This document shows positions 35,515 through 44,420 of a stretch of 64,000 bases of DNA, piece after piece. The stretch lies in the NCBI RefSeq assembly GCF_000235565.1, contig NC_017527.1:1302001-1366000 (forward strand), written 5' to 3'. This stretch comes from Methanothrix harundinacea 6Ac. GTDB taxonomy: Archaea > Halobacteriota > Methanosarcinia > Methanotrichales > Methanotrichaceae. Every line of letters starts with the position of its first letter. Positions within the stretch are counted from its first letter, which is position 1. The notes under the pieces are model-generated. The model did not search any database. It saw only the letters and a program-made list of their open reading frames with translations, and was not told the DNA's origin. The translations under genes were made by a program, and so were the position numbers.

Positions 35515-36057
35515 ATGTCCTGGGTCATCTGGTTCACGGGGCTTCCCGGTTGCGGAAAGACCACCCTTGCCCGGGGGGTCAAGGCCAGGCTCGAAGGGCG
35601 GGGGATCAGGGTGAAGGTCCTGGAGCTGGACGAGATCCGCCGGGTCATCACCCCCGAGCCGACTTACACCGATCTCGAGAGGGAGGTGGTCTACGCCAGC
35701 CTCGCCTACATGGCCAAGCTCCTCTCGGAGGCGGGGACGAACGTCATCGTCGATGCTACCGCCAACCGCAGGAGGTACCGGGACCTGGCGCGGATGTTAG
35801 TCCCCACTTTCGCGGAGGTTTACGTCAAGGCCTCCCTCCCCGCCTGCATCGAGCGGGAGCGGGGGCGGAAGGCGGTCTACTCCCCCAGGGGGATCTACGC
35901 GAAGGCGGTGGATGATGGGGCGACGGTACCGGGGGTGAACGTCGCCTACGAGGAGCCGAAGAGCCCCGAGGTGGTGGTGGACGCCGAGGGTCTGGACCCC
36001 GATCAGAACGCGGATAAGGTCGTAGCCTGGATCATGGAGACCTTCGAGGGTTCTTGA
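35515..36057 (+). CDS. cysC: Adenylylsulfate (APS) kinase
   Basis: The 180-residue protein has the P-loop FTGLPGCGKTTLARG at about residue 6, then LELDEIRRVI, FAEVYVKASLPACIERE, YSPRGIYAKA and PGVNVAYEEP, all typical of CysC. It phosphorylates adenylylsulfate to PAPS. The frame extends upstream to 35122, but ATG 35515 is the family start and lies about 28 bases after TGATATTTATTCG, so the message is probably leaderless. No sulfate adenylyltransferase is adjacent, so its role may be in sulfation rather than assimilation. Confidence 0.9.
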   Translation: MSWVIWFTGLPGCGKTTLARGVKARLEGRGIRVKVLELDEIRRVITPEPTYTDLEREVVYASLAYMAKLLSEAGTNVIVDATANRRRYRDLARMLVPTFAEVYVKASLPACIERERGRKAVYSPRGIYAKAVDDGATVPGVNVAYEEPKSPEVVVDAEGLDPDQNADKVVAWIMETFEGS

Positions 36058-36139
36058 AGGCCTCCCCCGGCAGGAGATCGAAGAGGGAGCTCAGCAGGAA
36101 AGGTTATATCGGGACACTTCTTTCATCAACCCAGGAGGA

Positions 36140-37300
36140 ATGAGATTGAAATCCAATGCAGGCTTCGTCGGATTCGACGGGACGGAGAATAAGCGAACCG
36201 TGCTCGCCCTGGACGCGGTCAAGAAGGCCGCCGGGATCGGGGGAGATCTGAACGTCCTCCTCCGCCAGCCCCACGGCAGGGCTAAGAGCATCCTCAGCAA
36301 GCTGATCAGGATCTGTGACGTCAAAGCCTACGTCTCCGACGACGCCGATGGGGCGAAGTGGGAGAGGGCGGGCTTCTCGGTCCAGGGAGGATACGCCGAC
36401 TTCTTCGAGGACTCCGACTTCATCATGATCGGGACCCCAGGGGATCAGGAGACGCCCTACGCCGAGGCGGGTCTCGCCGCCGGCTGCACCGTATCCCTCA
36501 TGGGAGGTGCCCACCGGGATAAGATAATGGCGGCTCTCCGGGAGAAAGGCGTCGAGATCTCCGGCGACCTCGAGGCGGACTTCAAGAGGGAGTTCTTCTT
36601 CGGCCTTGAGAACTATGAGGCCTTCTCTAAGGCGAAGCCGAGGCTGATCCAGTGCACCAGCTGCAACACCACGGGGATCTGCAGGGCATCCCTCGCTGCC
36701 CGCCCCCTCGGCCTCAAGATGGTCCTCGGCAACATCGATCGAAGGCACGGCGACCCCCACACCGTCGTCCGGGCATCCCCCTCCGCCGTCTCCATCGGCA
36801 AGGGCGTCGGCCACCAGGGGACGGACGCGGGGACGGTCTTCGAGGAGGTCTCCTACAGCATCAGGGCTTCCAAGATCCCGACGACGGTCCCCCACACCAG
36901 CTTCCTCGAGTTCGTCTTCGAGGGCGACGTCGCTCCCGAAGACTTCGTAGAGAGCCTCGCGAAGACGAGGGAGGTCGTGGTGATCCCCTACAAGGACGAG
37001 GGAGGAAAGAAGCACGAGTGGACGAGCGAGATCATGGAGGCCTTCCTCTCCGGGTTCGAGCGGCCCATCAGCCCCGAGATCTTCGAGCTCCTCGTCTCCG
37101 ACACCATAATCCCCGTCAAGCTCGGCGACTACACCATCCTCCAGACGGTCTTGATGGTCGAGCAGATGTCCATCGCCGTCCCCAACCACGTCGAGTCCTA
37201 CCTCCTCAGCGTCGGGTATCCGGCAGAGAAGGTCCACAGCACCGTAGACGAGGCCCTTTCATGCGTCCACGGCGTCTGGCCTGACAGCCTCTCCACCTGA
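36140..37300 (+). CDS. Divergent GAPDH-like protein (archaeal type II)
   Basis: The 386-residue protein carries the catalytic block CTSCNTTGICR (Cys about 175). Flanking stretches align with archaeal glyceraldehyde-3-phosphate dehydrogenase: FFEDSDFIMIGTPGDQETPY, RRHGDPHTVVR and KIPTTVPHTSFLEFVF. The NAD(P)-binding start, usually NGYGTIGKRV, reads VGFDGTENKRTV, so the glycine motif is largely lost. It is also longer than the roughly 340 residues usual. It may be a dehydrogenase with altered cofactor binding or have a new role. AGGAGGA touches the ATG, so TTG two codons later may be the real start. It is followed 13 bases later by endA. Confidence 0.75.
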   Translation: MRLKSNAGFVGFDGTENKRTVLALDAVKKAAGIGGDLNVLLRQPHGRAKSILSKLIRICDVKAYVSDDADGAKWERAGFSVQGGYADFFEDSDFIMIGTPGDQETPYAEAGLAAGCTVSLMGGAHRDKIMAALREKGVEISGDLEADFKREFFFGLENYEAFSKAKPRLIQCTSCNTTGICRASLAARPLGLKMVLGNIDRRHGDPHTVVRASPSAVSIGKGVGHQGTDAGTVFEEVSYSIRASKIPTTVPHTSFLEFVFEGDVAPEDFVESLAKTREVVVIPYKDEGGKKHEWTSEIMEAFLSGFERPISPEIFELLVSDTIIPVKLGDYTILQTVLMVEQMSIAVPNHVESYLLSVGYPAEKVHSTVDEALSCVHGVWPDSLST

Positions 37301-37313
37301 GACCGAACAGATC

Positions 37314-38372
37314 ATGGCCGAAGACCCCATCCTGGGCGAGCTGTCGGGGGATAAGGTCCTCCTGGGCGGAGCGGCGACGGGGGAGCTCTACGAGCAGGGG
37401 AGCTTCGGGAGGCCCGTCCCCGGGGGCCTCCACCTCTCCCTGGTGGAGGCAGCCTACCTTCTGGACCGGGGTCGGATATCCGTCCGCGTCGGCGGAGAGG
37501 ATCTCGACTTCCAGTCCTTCTTTGAGGCGGCGACGGCCCTGGAGGCGGGCTTTGAGTTCCGGTACGTCGTCTACAAGGACCTCCGGGAGAGGGGCTACTA
37601 CGTCCAGCCGGGGGTCACCGACTTCCGGGTCTACCCCCGGGGGGGGAAGCCCGGGAAGACCCCCGCCGAGTTCTACGTCCACGTCGTATCGGAGAGGGAG
37701 CCCGTCCCCCTCAAAGAGCTGGTGGAGCCGGCAAAGATCGCAAGGCAGATGAGAAAGAGGCTGATGCTGGCGGTCGTCGACGAGGAGAGCGACATAACCT
37801 TCTACGAGGCGAAGGATAGGGATCTGAAGGGCGAGATGGAGGTCGAGGCCCCGGGCGGCACCGCCACCCTCCTGGAGGATCGGGTGATGCTCTGGGACCC
37901 CGAGGCCTCCGAGGCCCTCCACGAGGGGGGGTTCTACGGCAAGCCCGTGGGCGGGAGGCTCCAGCTCTCCCTGGTGGAGTCGGCGTACCTCCTGGAGAAG
38001 GGGGTCCTCAGGATCGTCGATCGGTCTGGAGCCCCCCTCACCCCCGAGGAGTTTTCGAGGCGGTCTAGGCTCGTCGAGGAGGAGTTCGATATGAAGAGGC
38101 TTGTCTATCGGGACCTCAGGGACCGGAGGCTGGTGGTGAAGACCGGGTTCAAGTTCGGAAGCCACTTCCGGGTCTATAAGAGGGTGGAGGGTTCAAAGAA
38201 GGTCCCCCACTCCGAGTACCTCGTCCACTCCGTCCCCGAGGGGCACATATTCCACCTCCCCGTCGTCTCCCGGGCCGTCAGGCTCGCCCATAGCGTCCGA
38301 AAGCAGATGGTCTTCGCCCGCCAGGAGGGGGACGAGGTGAAGTACCTGGAGATCAGGCGGCTGAAACCCTGA
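37314..38372 (+). CDS. endA: tRNA-splicing endonuclease (two-repeat type)
   Basis: The 352-residue protein contains two EndA units. The C-terminal one is complete: YRDLRDRRLVVKTGFKFG, HFRVYKR with the catalytic Tyr, PHSEYLVH with His and SVRKQMV with Lys. The N-terminal one (YKDLRERGYYVQPGV, DFRVYPRG, QMRKRLM) keeps Tyr and Lys, but the His position reads TPAEFYVH, so it is probably structural. This fits the homodimeric two-repeat archaeal form. It removes bulge-helix-bulge introns from tRNA. It is probably in one operon with the GAPDH-like gene. Confidence 0.94.
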   Translation: MAEDPILGELSGDKVLLGGAATGELYEQGSFGRPVPGGLHLSLVEAAYLLDRGRISVRVGGEDLDFQSFFEAATALEAGFEFRYVVYKDLRERGYYVQPGVTDFRVYPRGGKPGKTPAEFYVHVVSEREPVPLKELVEPAKIARQMRKRLMLAVVDEESDITFYEAKDRDLKGEMEVEAPGGTATLLEDRVMLWDPEASEALHEGGFYGKPVGGRLQLSLVESAYLLEKGVLRIVDRSGAPLTPEEFSRRSRLVEEEFDMKRLVYRDLRDRRLVVKTGFKFGSHFRVYKRVEGSKKVPHSEYLVHSVPEGHIFHLPVVSRAVRLAHSVRKQMVFARQEGDEVKYLEIRRLKP

Positions 38373-38380
38373 TCCCCGGG

Positions 38381-38863
38381 ATGACCCGAGGCATCATCGG
38401 CCTCGGTCGCCTTTTTTCATCCTTTTCGTTCCTCCTCCGGTCGAAGGACGGCCGGGACCGGAAGGTAAACCTCGAAGATCTGATCCTGGAGGGGGACTCA
38501 CACCTCCGCGAGGGGAACCTCGATCTCGCCCTGAGGGCCTACTTGAGGGCTACAGAGAAGGACCCAGGCAACGCCGCGGCGAAGAGGGCGGCCCGGGTCT
38601 ACGGGATGATGGGCCGGTACATGGAGGCCATCGCCTCCATCGACCGGGCGGCAGCGATCGATCCTGCCGATGCTGGCCCCTGGATGGGCCGGGGCTTCCT
38701 CCTCCTCCGCCTGGAGAGGCGGCGCGACGCCCTCGAATGCTTCGAGCGGGCGGCAGCCCTCGACCCTGAAGATCGGTACGCCCGCTACCTCATCGCCGAG
38801 ACGGCGGAGGAGATGAGGAGGGCAAACCCGGCGGATGGCCTCGCTCATCGACGGAATAGATAG
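38381..38863 (+). CDS. TPR-repeat protein (160 aa)
   Basis: After a basic, hydrophobic N-terminus (GLGRLFSSFSFLLRSK) come about three tetratricopeptide repeats: GNLDLALRAYLRATEKDP, GRYMEAIASIDRAAAIDP and RRDALECFERAAALDP. TPRs mediate protein binding and no specific partner is apparent. It starts eight bases after endA and is probably co-transcribed. Confidence 0.8.
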   Translation: MTRGIIGLGRLFSSFSFLLRSKDGRDRKVNLEDLILEGDSHLREGNLDLALRAYLRATEKDPGNAAAKRAARVYGMMGRYMEAIASIDRAAAIDPADAGPWMGRGFLLLRLERRRDALECFERAAALDPEDRYARYLIAETAEEMRRANPADGLAHRRNR

Positions 38864-38871
38864 GAAGGGCC

Positions 38872-38949
38872 ATACCAAGGCGGCAGCCTGTACCGACAAA
38901 ACCGCCGATACCAAGGGGCGACGTATACCAACGGCCCGGTGTATACCAA
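38872..38949. repeat. Four ATACCAA repeats between convergent genes
   Basis: ATACCAA occurs at 38872, 38908, 38925 and 38943, the last three spaced by 17-18 bases with similar GC-rich spacers. They lie between the TPR gene and the oppositely oriented tRNA-Ala. The function is unknown. Confidence 0.55.
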
Positions 38950-39004
38950 CGGGACCGACCGAGGGGGACGGCCAATACCGATATCGAAGAGAATAGGAGC
39001 CTTA

Positions 39005-39076
39005 TGGACTCGGCGGGATTCGAACCCGCGGCCTCTACCTTGCGAAGGTAGCGATCTACCCCTGATCTACGAGCCC
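39005..39076 (-). tRNA. tRNA-Ala (anticodon CGC)
   Basis: Reverse-strand fold: acceptor GGGCTCG with CGAGTCC, including the G3-U70 pair that identifies alanine tRNA; anticodon stem CTACC/GGTAG around TTCGCAA; T-arm CGGG-TTCGAAT-CCCG. Discriminator A, CCA not encoded, no intron. It reads GCG codons. Confidence 0.94.
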
Positions 39077-39102
39077 CATCAAAACGGCGAAGAGGGAGGT
39101 TT

Positions 39103-39369
39103 TCAGAGGAGTCCGACCTCTTCCACCTCTACCGACTGGACCCCGTCGACGCCGGCCACCGCCGCCTCCAGCCCCTCAGTCCCGGTGACCCCCTCTGCCA
39201 GGATCACGGCGACCATCAGGGCCTTCAGGCCGAAGGCTATCGGCACCTCGGCGAAGCCGTGGAGCCTCGCCCCCTCCGGAAGGGCGGCCTTGATTCCTGC
39301 CTTCATCTTCTCCATATCGGCGTCGGCGCCCTCGGGCATCACCTTAAGCTTGGCAGCAACTTCCCCCAT
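39103..39369 (-). CDS. Elongation factor 1-beta (aEF-1B)
   Basis: The 88-residue protein matches the short archaeal nucleotide-exchange factor for EF-1alpha: MGEVAAKLKVMPEG, EVPIAFGLKALMVAVIL and VDGVQSVEVEEVGLL at the end. It reloads EF-1alpha with GTP. GGTGAGAGG precedes the ATG and overlaps the stop of the zinc-ribbon gene upstream, so the two are coupled. Confidence 0.96.
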   Translation of the reverse strand: MGEVAAKLKVMPEGADADMEKMKAGIKAALPEGARLHGFAEVPIAFGLKALMVAVILAEGVTGTEGLEAAVAGVDGVQSVEVEEVGLL

Positions 39370-39378
39370 CCTCTCACC

Positions 39379-39546
39379 TCACGGACCCAAAAACCCGCAG
39401 CTTGGACAGGTGTAGGGGTTGCTCTGCTTTCTGCACTTGTTGCACCTAATAATTATCTCCCCACAGTTGGGGCAGGGGAACCTGGCGCCACCCGGCCCGA
39501 TCAGCGTCACTCCGCATGACATACATCTCTCTGATTTTTCCGTCAT
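39379..39546 (-). CDS. Small zinc-ribbon protein (55 aa) encoded before EF-1beta
   Basis: The short frame encodes [26 protein letters not shown] and [11 protein letters not shown], that is four CxxC knuckles for two zinc ions. This is the HVO_2753-type zinc-finger family, which in many archaea sits directly upstream of the EF-1beta gene. The conserved neighbourhood suggests a role in translation, but the exact function is not known to me. Only nine bases separate its stop from the EF-1beta ATG. Confidence 0.9.
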   Translation of the reverse strand: MTEKSERCMSCGVTLIGPGGARFPCPNCGEIIIRCNKCRKQSNPYTCPSCGFLGP

Positions 39547-39556
39547 GTTCCTCTCT

Positions 39557-40246
39557 CTACCTGCTTTGATCGATCCCAGGGTATAAACTTTCCCTTACGT
39601 CAGGACCGCTCCGACCAACACCTCTCCCTCTTATAAGGGTTCCGCCCTCTCCCGCCATCAACTTCGCGATGAACCGGTCCGGGTCCGTGCCGTTCAGGAC
39701 GAGGCAGCTCCTCCCAGACTCCATCAAAATCCGAAGGGATCCCTGGTCGATGCAGGTCTCGGTCCCGATGAGCTCCTCCGCCAGGACCTCGTCGGCGAGC
39801 CGGCCGTGAAGGAAGATCCCGTCGACGTCCGTCGCCTTGACCAGATCGACCTTGAGCCTGCTGGCCACCAGGGCGGCGACGGCGTCGGAGGTGTAATCCC
39901 AGCTTTTGCGGAGCTCCCGGTCGTCCTCCAGCAGGGGCCGGTAGGGGAGGAGGACCCAGACCCCCGAGGCGGGCCTGGATATCTCTGCGGTGAGGGCGGC
40001 GCCGGTCCCGTCCGCCAGAAGCCGGCCGTACTCCTCCATCGCCAGTATCGCCATCCAGTGGGCCGTCTCCTCCGATAAATGGTATTCATCGTAGAGCCCC
40101 CTCACCAGGTCGGCCATGGCCCCTCCCCCGGGCACGATGAGGAAGGGCTCGCCATCCCCCGATAGGGCTCCAAGCCCCCTGACGATATCTCTGGAGACGG
40201 AGATCAGGCTTCCGCCGATCTTGATGACGCAGAAGTTCATGGGCAC
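39557..40246 (-). CDS. mfnE: Amino-acid-kinase-family protein, probably the methanofuran biosynthesis kinase MfnE
   Basis: The 229-residue protein has [25 protein letters not shown], the marker segment [18 protein letters not shown], and [15 protein letters not shown] with KATDVDGIF. These resemble MfnE, which phosphorylates 5-(aminomethyl)-3-furanmethanol phosphate on the route to methanofuran. Older databases label the same family as pyrroline-carboxylate synthase or uridylate kinase. The assignment rests on the AHWMAILAM stretch and the methanogen context. Confidence 0.72.
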   Translation of the reverse strand: MPMNFCVIKIGGSLISVSRDIVRGLGALSGDGEPFLIVPGGGAMADLVRGLYDEYHLSEETAHWMAILAMEEYGRLLADGTGAALTAEISRPASGVWVLLPYRPLLEDDRELRKSWDYTSDAVAALVASRLKVDLVKATDVDGIFLHGRLADEVLAEELIGTETCIDQGSLRILMESGRSCLVLNGTDPDRFIAKLMAGEGGTLIRGRGVGRSGPDVRESLYPGIDQSR

Positions 40247-40448
40247 CTCAAGGCCCCACCATGTATATCTCTAGTGGGGATTTGTCTGGAGAAGGTGAAG
40301 AGAAGGGCGCAAAAGCCGATATTGGATGTAGGGTAAAGGAGGGAGACTAAATTCCATCGACTTTTGCCAATCCAGCCTACGTCATTTGTCGAATATAAAT
40401 CTTTCGGTAGGCCACTGCCTTTAAGTGTATAAATACGTTCTGGTCCCC

Positions 40449-40839
40449 ATGGAGACGCCATTGCTGGCGGTGGACGCCCTCATCCTCTACGCCGATGGGA
40501 TCGTCCTGATCAGGAGGGAGAACCCCCCCATACCAGGGGTTCTACGCCCTCCCCGGGGGCTTCGTGGAGCCGGGCGAGACCGTCGAGGAGGCGGTCCGGC
40601 GGGAGGCGAGGGAGGAGACGGGGCTGGATATCCTCCTCATAAAGCTGGTGGGGGTCTACTCCAGCCCCGATCGGGACCCCCGGGGGCACGTCGTCTCCGT
40701 CTCTTACCTCGCCTGGGGGCGGGGGGAGCTCGCGGCCGGCTCCGACGCGACCTCTGCAGAGGTCTTCCCCCTCGAAGCGCTCCCGCCCCTCGCCTTCGAC
40801 CACGCCCTGATCGTCAGAGACGGTCTGGAGAAGCTTTAA
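40449..40839 (+). pseudogene. Nudix hydrolase with an apparent frameshift
   Basis: Two frames together make a normal Nudix protein. The first, from ATG 40449, reads METPLLAVDALILYADG and IVLIRRENPP. The second resumes with YQGFYALPGGFVEPGE and the Nudix box ending REAREETG, finishing at 40839. The shift falls in a run of seven C residues at about 40523-40529; with six, the frame is continuous. This is either a recent mutation or a sequencing error. Relatives hydrolyse ADP-ribose or similar nucleotides. TATA-like GTATAAATAC at 40427 lies about 20 bases before the ATG. Confidence 0.85.
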
Positions 40840-40867
40840 GATCTGCGGGTGCAGGAGGGGGTCTTGC

Positions 40868-42565
40868 ATGGCCGACGATATCAGGGAGATCATAGAGAAG
40901 TACGCCCTTCAGAACGCAGTGAAGTACAGGGCTATGCCCCAGGCGGGCGCGGTGATGGGAAAGCTGATGGGCGAGCACCCCGAGCTCCGGGGGAGGGCGA
41001 AGGAGGTGGCGCCCACGGTCGCCTCGGTCCTCTCGGAGGTGGCGGGGACTGGCCCCCAGGAGTGGGAGGCGAGGCTCGCCGAGATCGCGCCCGAGCTTCT
41101 GGCGGAGCTGGGGGCGAGGAAGGACCCGGAGAAGGGGCTCTCTTCCCTGGAGGGCGCAGAGGGGGGGGTCGTCATGAGGTTCGCCCCCAACCCCAACGGA
41201 CCGCCTACTATCGGCTCAGCCCGGGGGATCATCATCAACTCCGAGTACGTCAGAAGGTACGGCGGAAGGTTCCTCCTCCGTTTCGACGACACCGACCCCG
41301 TCAACAAGAGGCCGATGCTGGAGGCCTACGGCTGGTACCTGGAGGACTGCCGGTGGCTCGGCGCCGTCCCCGACGAGGTGGTTGTCGCTAGCGACCGGCT
41401 CCCTCTCTACTACGAGGTGGCAGAGGAGCTGATCCGCAATGGAGGCGCCTACGTCTGCCGGTGCGAACAGGCGGCCTTCAAGGCTCTGAAGGACGCGGCG
41501 GCGGCGTGCCCTCACCGGAGCCAGAGCCCCCAGGAGAACATCTCCCTATGGCGGGAGATGATCGAAGGCCCCCTCGGACCGGGGGAGGCGGTCCTGAGGG
41601 TGAAGACGGAGATCGCCCACAAGGACCCCGCCCTCCGGGACTGGGCCGCCTTTCGGATCGTCACCGCCGACCATCCCCGGGCGGGGCATAAGTACCGGGT
41701 CTGGCCCCTCCTCGACTTCGAGTCGGCCGTCGAGGACCACCTTCTGGGGGTGACCCACATCCTCCGGGGAAAGGACCTGATGGACAGCGAGCGGAGGCAA
41801 AAGTACCTCTACGACCACATGGGATGGAAGTACCCGACGACGATCCACTGGGGGAGGATCAAGATCCACCAGTTCGGCTCCTTCAGCACCTCGGCTCTCC
41901 GGCGGGCCCTGGAGGCGGGGGAGTACTCGGGCTGGGACGACGCCCGGATGCCGACGGTCCGGGCCCTCCGGCGGCGGGGGATCCGCGCAGAAGCGCTCAG
42001 GAAGTTCATGATCGAGCTCGGGGTCGGGGAGACGGATATCAGCATCAGCATGGACTCGGTCTATGCCGAGAACCGGAAGATCATCGACCCATCAGCCCGG
42101 AGGCGGTTCTTCGTCAAGGACCCCGTACCGCTGGAGATTGATGGCGAGGTCCCCGAGGTGGCGACCGCCCCCTTCCACCCGACCCTGGACCTGGGCCTTC
42201 GCGAGATCCCCGCAGGGGCGAAGCTCCTCGTCTCCGCCGACGACCTCCCCGACCTGAAAGTGGGGGGAAAGCTCCGGCTCAAAGACCTCTGCAACCTTGA
42301 GTTCATCGCCACCGATCCCCTCCGGGCCCGCGTCATAGGGACCGACCCCCACCAGGCGAAGGAGATGAAGCTTCGGATCATCCACTGGGCCCCCCCCGAC
42401 GGCGTCCCCGTCCGGGTGATGCGCCCCGACGACGTCGACGCCGGAATAGGCGAGGTAGGCATTCGGGAGGACGATGGAAAGGTCGTCCAGTTCGAGAGGT
42501 ACGGCTTCGTCCGGATCGACTCCGTCTCGGAGGACGGGGTAGTCGCGTACTTCGCTCACCGGTGA
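40868..42565 (+). CDS. gltX: Glutamyl-tRNA synthetase (archaeal type)
   Basis: The 565-residue enzyme has the archaeal N-terminal extension of about 100 residues, then MRFAPNPNGPPTIGSARG, in which the HIGH-type motif reads TIGS. LLRFDDTDPVNKRPM and the KMSKS-region FSTSALRRALEAGEYSGWDD follow, with a beta-barrel anticodon-binding C-terminus. It charges tRNA-Glu and, in organisms with GatDE or GatCAB, possibly tRNA-Gln. GGTGCAGGAGGG precedes the ATG. Confidence 0.95.
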   Translation: MADDIREIIEKYALQNAVKYRAMPQAGAVMGKLMGEHPELRGRAKEVAPTVASVLSEVAGTGPQEWEARLAEIAPELLAELGARKDPEKGLSSLEGAEGGVVMRFAPNPNGPPTIGSARGIIINSEYVRRYGGRFLLRFDDTDPVNKRPMLEAYGWYLEDCRWLGAVPDEVVVASDRLPLYYEVAEELIRNGGAYVCRCEQAAFKALKDAAAACPHRSQSPQENISLWREMIEGPLGPGEAVLRVKTEIAHKDPALRDWAAFRIVTADHPRAGHKYRVWPLLDFESAVEDHLLGVTHILRGKDLMDSERRQKYLYDHMGWKYPTTIHWGRIKIHQFGSFSTSALRRALEAGEYSGWDDARMPTVRALRRRGIRAEALRKFMIELGVGETDISISMDSVYAENRKIIDPSARRRFFVKDPVPLEIDGEVPEVATAPFHPTLDLGLREIPAGAKLLVSADDLPDLKVGGKLRLKDLCNLEFIATDPLRARVIGTDPHQAKEMKLRIIHWAPPDGVPVRVMRPDDVDAGIGEVGIREDDGKVVQFERYGFVRIDSVSEDGVVAYFAHR

Positions 42566-42599
42566 GGTTTCCGGAGATTTGAGGACGAGGCGATTTAGG

Positions 42600-43214
42600 A
42601 TGAACTCCAGGGAGGTAGCCCTCTGCGGCGGGTTGATCGCCCTATCGTGGACCGTTCATGGCCTGATGGGGTTTACGGAGCCGATCGCCGGAGATATCCA
42701 GTTCGGGATCGCGATATCCGTATACTGCCTCATGCCCCTTCTCTTACGGATCTCGCTAGTGGAGGCGAACGTCGTCGGCGTTGCGACGGGCCTCGCCCTG
42801 ACGGCCGCCACCGCTTCCCCCTTCCCCCTGGCGAACGTCCCCGCTCACTGGGCGGGGCTCGTCTCCTGCAAGCTCGCCGCCGATAGGTGGCGGGGTGATG
42901 ATGGCTCCCTCCGGCCGGCGGCGGCCTCGGCCGCTGTCGCCGTCGCCACGGCCGTCAGCTTCTCCGCCTTCGTCCTGGCGAGCTACTTCGGAATCCTCTC
43001 CTTTCCCGATCTGGCGAGGGGTGGCGGGGCCGTCGAGGCGATCGTCGATGGGAGGCTCACCTTCGGCAGCTTCGTCGCCGCGTCCCTCCTGAAGGCGGGG
43101 GTCCCCACCCTCGCCTCTAACGCCATCCTGGCGCCAATATTTTACTCGTTGGCGAGGTCCCTCCTCTCAAGGCGGAAAGGGGGCGGGAAAGGGCCGATGA
43201 GCCGAGGAGGATGA
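42600..43214 (+). CDS. Integral membrane protein, unknown (transport S-component-like)
   Basis: The protein of about 204 residues has five to six hydrophobic helices (LIALSWTVHGLMG, ISVYCLMPLLLRISLV, AAVAVATAVSFSAFVLASYFG). The layout recalls substrate-binding components of vitamin transporters, but no family signature is certain. The frame opens at TTG 42579; ATG 42600 is preferred. It follows gltX by 34 bases and may be co-transcribed. Confidence 0.6.
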   Translation: MNSREVALCGGLIALSWTVHGLMGFTEPIAGDIQFGIAISVYCLMPLLLRISLVEANVVGVATGLALTAATASPFPLANVPAHWAGLVSCKLAADRWRGDDGSLRPAAASAAVAVATAVSFSAFVLASYFGILSFPDLARGGGAVEAIVDGRLTFGSFVAASLLKAGVPTLASNAILAPIFYSLARSLLSRRKGGGKGPMSRGG

Positions 43215-43342
43215 AGCTCCCCCGGAGGAGGGCGAGGGGACCCCTCCGTTTTTAGGGCCGGGGCTCCTCGTATCAAGATCGGGGCGACGGCGGGGCTCGA
43301 GTTCCTCCTGCCAGCTCGGCCGTATCCGGTAGGGTCCTCCCA

Positions 43343-44170
43343 TCAGAGGAGGCCCATCCCCGAGGCCGCCGCCACCATGAACGCCACCAAGGCCGCTGCC
43401 ATCCCCGCCTTCAGCATCTTCTGGGCCCGGGGGGCCTCCCCCCTCAATATGCTGGCCAGAGCCGCGAGGAATAGGAGATCTGCGACGGTGACGGCGGCGA
43501 GGTAAGCCCTCCCCAGGGGGGCGAGGTAGCTGAGGAGGATCGCGATGAGGACGAAGGAGGCGGCGAGGTGAGACGCCCGCCGCTCTCCGATGACGATCGG
43601 GAGGGTCCGGGCGCCGCTGGCTCGATCCCCGGGGACGTCCTCTATGTCCTTCTCGACCTCCCGGGCGAGGGTCGCCAGGGTCGCGAGGAGGAAGAGGAAG
43701 AGGGTGATCCCGACGTCCCCGCCGGCGGCCCCACCGAAGAGGAAGGTCGATCCCGTGAGGTACCCAACGGCGAGGTTTCCGAAGAAGGGCGTCACCTTCA
43801 GGTTCCGGGCGTAAAGGTATAAGAGGATCGAGTTCGCGACGGCTATGGCGAAGGCGACGGGGTTTATGAGGAGGGCGACCGCCGACCCTAGGAGGAAGAG
43901 GAGGATCGACCAGGCAAAGGCCCTTTCAGGGCTGATCCTTTTGCTCGGTATCGGCCGGCCGGGGCGGTTGACGGCGTCGATCTCCCGGTCGAAGTAGTCG
44001 TTGACGGCGTTTCCCGCCCCCGTCACCGCGAAGACCGCGATGAATACCAGGGCCGCCGTAACGGGGAGAGGGCCGCTATCCGCCACCATCAGCCCTATCA
44101 GGGCGGCGATCCCCGCCATCAGGCAGTTTCCCGGCCTCATGATCTCCAGAAAGACCCGCACCATCTTCAT
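43343..44170 (-). CDS. UbiA-family prenyltransferase (digeranylgeranylglyceryl phosphate synthase)
   Basis: The protein of about 275 residues has eight to nine membrane helices and the aspartate motif NDYFDREIDAVNRPGRPIPS, with a second site in AREVEKDIEDVPGDR. This combination is typical of the enzyme that adds the second geranylgeranyl ether chain in archaeal lipids. ATG 44170 follows GGAGGGTTTG; the frame is open 24 codons further upstream, but that part is basic and not conserved-looking. It stands alone on the reverse strand. Confidence 0.9.
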   Translation of the reverse strand: MKMVRVFLEIMRPGNCLMAGIAALIGLMVADSGPLPVTAALVFIAVFAVTGAGNAVNDYFDREIDAVNRPGRPIPSKRISPERAFAWSILLFLLGSAVALLINPVAFAIAVANSILLYLYARNLKVTPFFGNLAVGYLTGSTFLFGGAAGGDVGITLFLFLLATLATLAREVEKDIEDVPGDRASGARTLPIVIGERRASHLAASFVLIAILLSYLAPLGRAYLAAVTVADLLFLAALASILRGEAPRAQKMLKAGMAAALVAFMVAAASGMGLL

Positions 44171-44420
44171 CAAACCCTCCTGACGACCAGGGCTTACGAT
44201 CCGTCTTCGGATAAATTTATGCCCCCGAGGAGGCGGTCTCAAATAACTGGGGCCTTCCCGTCCGATGCCAAAGGTATTAAACTGCGAAGATATATAACTC
44301 CAAATATGAATGGGTCACGAACCTTCGGTCGGGCGGCTGGCGACGGTCCGAGGCCGCCGTATATGATCCTGGACCTTTGGACGGGGGCCTCCTACGCCTC
44401 CTCGGGGGAGGGGTGATGCG

